DNA of 64,000 nucleotides from Fistularia commersonii. Taxonomy: Eukaryota > Chordata > Actinopteri > Syngnathiformes > Fistulariidae. The stretch covers positions 561,001 through 625,000 of the forward strand of contig JBBMNZ010000035.1 in the NCBI GenBank assembly GCA_037954325.1. Direction: 5' to 3'. Below the pieces are notes generated by a model. That model did no database searches. It was not told where the DNA came from and saw nothing but the letters and a program-made list of their open reading frames with translations. How positions within the stretch are numbered: the first letter of the stretch is position 1; each line of letters begins with the position of its first letter. Position numbers and translations under genes: made by a program. This document shows, in pieces, positions 59,504-64,000 of this stretch.

Positions 59504-62500
59504 AGACCTCCTCCTGCCGGCTGATGGTGCTCTGCCGCTGCTCCAGCAGGCCCAGCAGCTCAGCGATCTTCAGCTGGAGGGCTTTCTCCGAGGACGACTG
59601 CTTCTCGGTGACCACCTCCGTGTGGATCCTGGTCACTTGGGACTGGGGGGGGGGGGGGGGGGGGGGGGGGGCAGGAGGCGGGGCAGGAGGCGGGGCAGGA
59701 GGCGGGGCAGGAAGGGGGGCAATTAAATTACATTTACTGAGAAATTTGCATGACAGTTTCTGCACAGTGTGTCGTATGTTGGCTTTGTCGCCCCCTAGTG
59801 GCCGTGTATGGAATTGCACCCGGGTCGTTCAAGTCTTACTGTTTCTCAGAATAATAAGATCATAAAGAATACAAACCAAATTAATCTTTACATCAGTTTT
59901 CTCTGGCCCTTCACCACCGATAAAAAGATGTTTAGCTGTGTGCTAAAGATATGAAATGGATCAACTTTTTGCAAAAGGTGCTTTTTATGAGCGTTATATG
60001 ATACATATTACTGCTGCAGAGTCCAACAAGCAGCTTAATTTTTCTGGAAATGTTGTGCGACACGGTGGAAGTTCCCTAGAAAGCTGCTTTTGTTGGTGTG
60101 CAAAACTTCAGAACAATACCCGTGTTGGTTTTGCGGTTTTACTAGCAAAATATCTGACCACCTTCATCAGGCCAGCCTTTGTATCCTCCATGTTTGGTGA
60201 CCATTCAAATTTTAATCCTCATACGCCGCTTTAACTTCTTTTTTGGGGCGCGAGCTGACATTTGGAGGGTTAACTGGCGACCACGTCATACATGTACATG
60301 CATCTGGTGTATGTTTGAACATTAAAAAAACTGCACGAATTGCTAAATCAAATGTTTTTAGCGTTTTTTCTTTCACGTACAGATTGGGCCGTAAATGCCC
60401 AGGTCTGGTCTGGATGACAGTTTAATGATTTTATTCCACTTGGAATTATTGTTTCATACAAAATGAAATGCACTTTTAAAAAATTATTGCAATTAAATTA
60501 AAAAAATAATTGAATTTTAAGTTTTGAGAAAGGGTTTTAATCTCCATCCATGGTTTTAATCCCGGGATTTTAATCATTTAAAGCGAGTCAGAACTGTAGT
60601 CGAAATCCTGGGTTTTGATCACAACATTAATCCTGTCTTAATCCCAGATTTTAATCCCGGCCTTAAACCCACCGTGAATCCCTGTTTTAGTCAGTCTTAA
60701 CCTCAGGTTTTAATCATCGTCACTTCATGTGACCCGCCGAAGGTCTGACTGTCTTAAAATAAAGAAGTCAAACTCCCGCATCCACCAGAAACTACATTTC
60801 CCACAATTCCCACCGATCACGTGACCCGCCGTTGGCCGGCGGTGAATCCACATCCACGGGGAACCGAGAAATAAAAACGATCCCAAAGTGTCCGGGAAGA
60901 GAAAAGCCGAAGCCGATGGACAGGAAGGTGAAGACAAGTTTGTGCTTCCAGGAGAAAAACATCTTTCTGTCACAGAGCAGCGGAGCTAAAGTTAGCTAAG
61001 TGTGCTAAAGTTAGCATCCGAAAAAGCGACCCGTTATCCGAGAATTAAGAGCCAAACTAAGACGGAAACCACAGCTGCACTGAAAGTCAACATCATTTAA
61101 ACATGTTTTTTTACATCTATGAAAATACATTTTGGATTTGAATGAGCTACGTAGCATTTAGGAGTTAAAAGGAGTTCCTGGTTGGTTTTCCTCACCCGTA
61201 GCCTCTGGATCTCCAGGTCCTTCTCCTCCCTGAGGGCCGTCAGCTGCTGGTTGTACTGACGCGACAGCTCCTCCGTCTTGGCGTGAAGGGCGGCGCCGCC
61301 GGCTTGTCCGGCCTGCTGCGTGACGGAGAGACGGGAGGTTCCCGCGTCCGTTAGCCTTTAGCGGCTAAAGGAGCATGGCGGGCGGCGTGGGGGGGGGGTT
61401 TACCTTCTGGCGCAGCAGCTCGTTCTCCTTCTCCAGCGCCCGCAGACGAGCCTCCAGCTCCTTCACCTTGAACTCGCGGCTGGAGTCGTTGCTGGAGCTG
61501 CTCAGCAGCCGGTCCTCCAGGCTGCGCTGCGACGCGCTGGTCTCCTTCAGCGACACCTGGGACGATTTCAAACCCGTCACACTGACGGCCGTATTCAAAG
61601 ATACCTTTGGTTTGAAATCCACCGCGAGCGAGACCAGCAGGGATGCTTTTATTTTGAAATCCCTCGCTTTTATTTCACTGCCGAAGATCCGAACACGATG
61701 CTTTTACTTTGAAAGTGTTCAATTTAATTCTACTGCTCAAAATAACCGGAAGATACTTTTATTTTCAAATCCCACTTTTTAATTTTACTGCCAATCATGG
61801 ATGCTTTTATTTTGAAATCCCTCTGTAATGACACACTTTTATTTTGAAATCTGCCGCTCTAAATCCCCGAAATGCTTTTATTTTGAAAGTGTTTACTTTA
61901 ATTCCGCTGTTAATAATAATCAGACATGCTTTTATTTTGAAAATCCCACTTTTTAATTTCTCTACCAATGTAGATGCTTATATTTTGAAATTCATCACTT
62001 TTTTAATCTGTACCGAGATACTTTTATTTTTAAATCTGTCACTCTAAATCCCTGAAACGTTTTTATTTTGAAAGTGTTTACTTTAATTATATTGCTCATA
62101 ATAACCATGACATGCTTTTATTTTGAAAGTGGTCAATTTAATTTACTGCTCATAATAACCAGGGGATACTTTTATTTTTAAATCCCACTTTTTAATATCA
62201 CTACCATGATGGATGCTTTTATTTTGAAATCCCTCACTTTTTAAATCTGTAATGACATACTTTTATTTTGTCGCTCTAAATCAACAAAATGCTTTTATTT
62301 TGAAACTTTAATTCCGCTGCTAATAATAATCATGACATACTTTTATTTTGAAATCCCACTTTTTAATTTCTCTGCCAATGACGGATGCTTCCATTTTGAA
62401 ATCCCTCACTTTTATAATCTGTGACGACATACATTTATTTTGAAATCCTCGCTCTAAATCCCCTTTGATGATGAGACGCGAAATGCTTTTATTTTGAAAG

Positions 62501-63039
62501 TCTTTACTTTAATTCCGCTGCTAATAATAATCATGACATGCTTTTATTTTGAAAACTTCACATTTTTTAATCTGTAATAACATTTTTATTTTGTCGCTCT
62601 AAATCTCTGAAATGCTTTCATTTTAAATGTGTTTACTTTAATTTCACTACTCATAATAATCATGACATGCTTTTACTTTGAAAGTGTTCAATTTAATTCT
62701 GCTGCTCATAATAACCAGGGGATACTTTTATTTTGAAAATCCCACTTTTTAATTTCTCTACCAATGACAGATGCTTCTATTTTGAAATCCCTCATTTTTT
62801 TTAATTTGTACATACTTTTATTCTGTCGCTCTAAATCCCCGAAATGCTTTTATTTTGAAAGCGTTTACTTTAATTCCGCTGCTAATAATAATAATAATCA
62901 GACATGCTTTTATTTTGAAATCCTTCACTTTACTTCCACTTTCTTTCTGCAAGAGTTCTGTGAAACTCCTGTTTTGAGTGGAACGCGCTTTTATCGATTC
63001 CAGATCCGAGCCAATCGGATCACAGCGCACACACACACA

Positions 63040-63081
<42 letters not shown>

Positions 63082-63221
63082 CGCACACACACACACACAC
63101 ACCATACCTGCAGCTGCCTGTTGTTCTCCCTGACGGCCTCCAGGAGGGCGTCGTACTGCCGGGCCTGGTCTGCTTTAAAACTCAGGTCCCGCTCCAGCGA
63201 CTCCTTCTCGCCCTCCAGACG

Positions 63222-63304
<83 letters not shown>

Positions 63305-63637
63305 TGTCAGGCATTCCTTGCCTCTTTCAAAGGAGGCGTCAAACACTGTTATTACAACTTAACTGCTGGCATTGACGCCCTGGGATTATTGTAAACGTGC
63401 ACGTTGGTGCTGAGAAGAAACGTGGACCGTTCCATTTACGCCGGCGGCGGGGGGGGGGGGGGGGGGGGGGGGGGGGGTGTCAGGTGTTGGTACAATCAAA
63501 GATGGCAGAAACGCAACCAGGAAGTGGCCAAAATCCACTATTTCTTTCCCTTTTTAAATAACTATCCGCAGAGATGATGTTCTCGCCGTCCACCCCCGCC
63601 CCGCCGCCGCAGTTGGAACGTTCCACGGCGTGCCGGT

Positions 63638-63677
<40 letters not shown>

Positions 63678-64000
63678 TTCCTGCCTCACCCGCAGGTCCT
63701 CGGACATGTGCAGCAGCTCCTCGCGCAGGCTGCTGAAGGTGGACAGCAGCAGACGCATGCTCTTGTCGGCCGTCAGGCGCGTCTGCGGACGAGGACACGC
63801 GTGAGGACATGCAGCGGGCGGGGTTTTGTAGTTCCCCCAGGCGTTTGGACTACAAACTTCCAGAGGCTTCCGTGAACCTGCTGATGGAGAACCTGAGGAC
63901 TCACCTGCAGAAGGTAGCGGATCTGCTGCTTGGTCAGCTCAGTGGCTCCTTTGGGCAGCAGAGCCTCCACGTCATCCTTCTCACCCTGGAAGCAGGTCAG
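58897..64000 (-). CDS. pof1b: pof1b, 3' portion (actin-binding coiled-coil protein)
   Basis: Partial gene; 5' exons lie beyond the right edge. Family knowledge: POF1B binds non-muscle actin and sits at tight junctions and with intermediate filaments in epithelia; it is X-linked in human and linked to ovarian failure. Eight exons join in one frame: 63985-63905, 63782-63690, 63221-63108, 61556-61404, 61315-61196, 59642-59508, 59254-59184, 59059-58945 (or on to a stop at 58897). All have AG/GT borders, most in phase 0. The product reads EALLPKGATELTKQQIRYLL, then a long coiled coil (LSFKADQARQYDALLEAV and on), then the conserved end YRNQYPILGLLSDDY and TIVIERT. This follows human POF1B residue blocks in order with no missing segment. 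About 254 residues are visible. Confidence 0.93.
58945..59059 (-). CDS. pof1b: pof1b exon h (conserved C-terminal block)
   Basis: 115 bp to a CAG|GTAGGA donor-like site. Acceptor GCGCCCGCAG. Encodes YRNQYPILGLLSDDYQATSP and onward to IVIERTGEMIKQ. If the donor is not used, the frame continues 15 codons to TAA at 58897-58899, giving an alternative terminal exon. Confidence 0.88.
59184..59254 (-). CDS. pof1b: pof1b exon g
   Basis: 71 bp. Acceptor CGCCCCGCAG, donor AAGAG|GTACG, leaving a split arginine codon. Encodes EIRKLMQDRNDSSKNVTKTI and ITK(R). Confidence 0.92.
59508..59642 (-). CDS. pof1b: pof1b exon f
   Basis: 135 bp, phase 0. Encodes SQVTRIHTEVVTEKQSSSEK and onward to TISRQEE. The acceptor follows a poly-C run. 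Donor GAG|GTCTGA, followed by (CA)n in the transcript. Confidence 0.92.
59645..59671 (+). repeat. Poly-G run, poly-C acceptor tract of pof1b exon f
   Basis: About 26 G on the plus strand form the pyrimidine tract (all C) immediately before the exon f AG. Confidence 0.95.
59787..59803 (-). promoter_or_regulatory. CTCF-like motif, minus orientation, in pof1b intron
   Basis: The minus-strand reading GGCCACTAGGGGGCGAC matches the CTCF core. Confidence 0.5.
61196..61315 (-). CDS. pof1b: pof1b exon e
   Basis: 120 bp, phase 0. Encodes a Gly/Ala-rich start, then HAKTEELSRQYNQQLTALRE and onward to QRLR. Donor CGG|GTGAGG. The acceptor is a tandem CAGCAG, so the first glutamine may be included or not. 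Confidence 0.92.
61404..61556 (-). CDS. pof1b: pof1b exon d
   Basis: 153 bp, phase 0. Acceptor CGTCCCAG, donor AAG|GTAAAC. Encodes VSLKETSASQRSLEDRLLSS and a Glu/Lys/Leu-rich coiled-coil segment ending ELLRQK. Confidence 0.92.
61590..62940 (-). repeat. Higher-order repeat in pof1b intron, AATAAA-bearing
   Basis: About 27 monomers of 35-55 bp, each starting on the plus strand with YGCTTTTATTTTGAAA. Monomers fall into types by what follows: TCCCACTTTTTAATTTCTCT, TCCCTCACTTTTTAATCTGT, TGTCGCTCTAAATCCCCGA, GTGTTTACTTTAATTCCGCT, and GTGTTCAATTTAATTCTGCT. The types recur in a similar order, so there is a higher-order unit. On the gene's sense strand the core reads TTTCAAAATAAAAGC, containing AATAAA. 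Confidence 0.9.
63028..63102 (+). repeat. CA-rich tract abutting pof1b exon c donor
   Basis: CA repeat with a few CT and CG steps, read as (UG)n in the transcript, starting about 6 bases inside the intron. Confidence 0.95.
63108..63221 (-). CDS. pof1b: pof1b exon c
   Basis: 114 bp, phase 0. Encodes RLEGEKESLERDLSFKADQA and onward to RENNRQLQ. Acceptor (TG)n-CAG, donor CAG|GTATGG followed at once by another (UG)n. Skipping would remove 38 residues without a frameshift. Confidence 0.92.
63224..63301 (+). repeat. (CA)39 tract abutting pof1b exon c acceptor
   Basis: A pure CA repeat, read as (UG)n in the transcript. It ends at the CAG acceptor of exon c, taking the place of a polypyrimidine tract. 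A branch-like CTGAC lies just upstream of it. Confidence 0.95.
63447..63477 (+). repeat. Poly-G tract in pof1b intron
   Basis: About 30 consecutive G on the plus strand, so poly-C in the transcript. Confidence 0.95.
63631..63678 (-). repeat. (GCC)n triplet repeat beside pof1b exon b donor
   Basis: About 15 GCC repeats on the sense strand begin roughly 12 bases after the 5' splice site. If the intron were retained they would add a polyalanine run in frame. Confidence 0.9.
63690..63782 (-). CDS. pof1b: pof1b exon b
   Basis: 93 bp, phase 0. Acceptor GTCCGCAG, donor CGG|GTGAGG. Encodes TRLTADKSMRLLLSTFSSLR and onward. The intron begins GTGAGGCAGGAA and then enters a (GCC)n tract. Confidence 0.92.
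63905..63985 (-). CDS. pof1b: pof1b exon a (first visible)
   Basis: Encodes GEKDDVEALLPKGATELTKQ and onward to LLQ. Donor CAG|GTGAGT. The probable acceptor TGCTTCCAG ends at 63986; if it is not used the exon runs past the window edge. The PKG...TKQQIRYLLQ block is the best family signature. Confidence 0.88.

Larger units (their letters stand above)
59643..61195. other. pof1b intron between exons e and f
   Basis: About 1.55 kb. It holds a poly-C acceptor tract, GGCGGGGCAGGA repeats at 59671-59712, a CTCF-like motif at 59787, a short unrecognised frame at 59956-60234 and degenerate TTTTAATCCCGG repeats at 60530-60715. Confidence 0.6.

Noticed and set aside
59956..60234. 92-codon plus-strand frame in a pof1b intron
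   Set aside because: AT-rich, no family recognised, antisense to the host gene; perhaps a decayed repeat.
1..64000. tRNA, rRNA or snRNA genes
   Set aside because: No cloverleaf with A/B boxes and no rRNA core words were noticed by eye on either strand; a covariance-model scan was not possible here.

Overview
The window looks like vertebrate, almost certainly teleost fish, nuclear DNA. Genes are sparse and split by GT-AG introns. There are roughly 80 long (CA)n/(TG)n tracts, many minisatellites, 3' ends of fish-type LINEs, and a protein-coding end whose two recognisable genes are vertebrate families. No prokaryotic gene organisation, rRNA, tRNA or CRISPR array was seen.

Only two genes are secure, both on the minus strand. 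(1) A sprouty gene, best matched to spry3, has its whole 280-codon reading frame in one exon at 43335-44177, preceded by a splice acceptor directly before the ATG. It is an intracellular antagonist of receptor tyrosine kinase/Ras-MAPK signalling. (2) The 3' half of pof1b (actin-binding, coiled-coil, epithelial junction protein) enters from the right edge and runs to about 58.9 kb. Eight exons join in one frame and follow the coiled coil and conserved C-terminus of vertebrate POF1B without a gap. Several pof1b splice sites abut low-complexity DNA: one exon lies between two long (UG)n tracts, one acceptor uses a pure C tract, one donor is followed by a (GCC)n tract, and one intron holds a 1.35-kb repeat array carrying many AATAAA hexamers on the sense strand.

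From 1 to 43 kb there is no gene I can name. Three unassigned exon-like stretches are reported with low confidence: a signal-peptide-like first exon at 6334-6408 (+), a type II membrane-protein-like frame at 4552-4836 (-), and an exon-like frame at 56219-56434 (+). The rest is simple repeats, cryptically simple AT-rich DNA, minisatellites (15-, 23-, 35- and 37-bp units), RTE-like LINE fragments (12.4-12.9 and 54.7-55.3 kb), LINE 3' ends (19.4-20.6 and 58.1-58.3 kb) and a TIR-bounded non-autonomous DNA element (19.03-19.97 kb).

The most unexpected signal is a short three-box module scattered in both orientations. It has an NF-Y-type CCAAT box, then a GC box running into CTTAA, then the ten-base PBX-PREP/MEIS consensus CTGTCAATCA. 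In six copies the two ends lie 58-67 bp apart. The decamer occurs about 23 times by eye, where well under one is expected by chance. RFX X-box-like palindromes, ETS/E-box pairs and CTCF-like motifs are also dispersed, the CTCF motifs pointing toward spry3 from both sides. Whether these are relics of a tiny mobile element or functional regulatory modules cannot be settled from one window.
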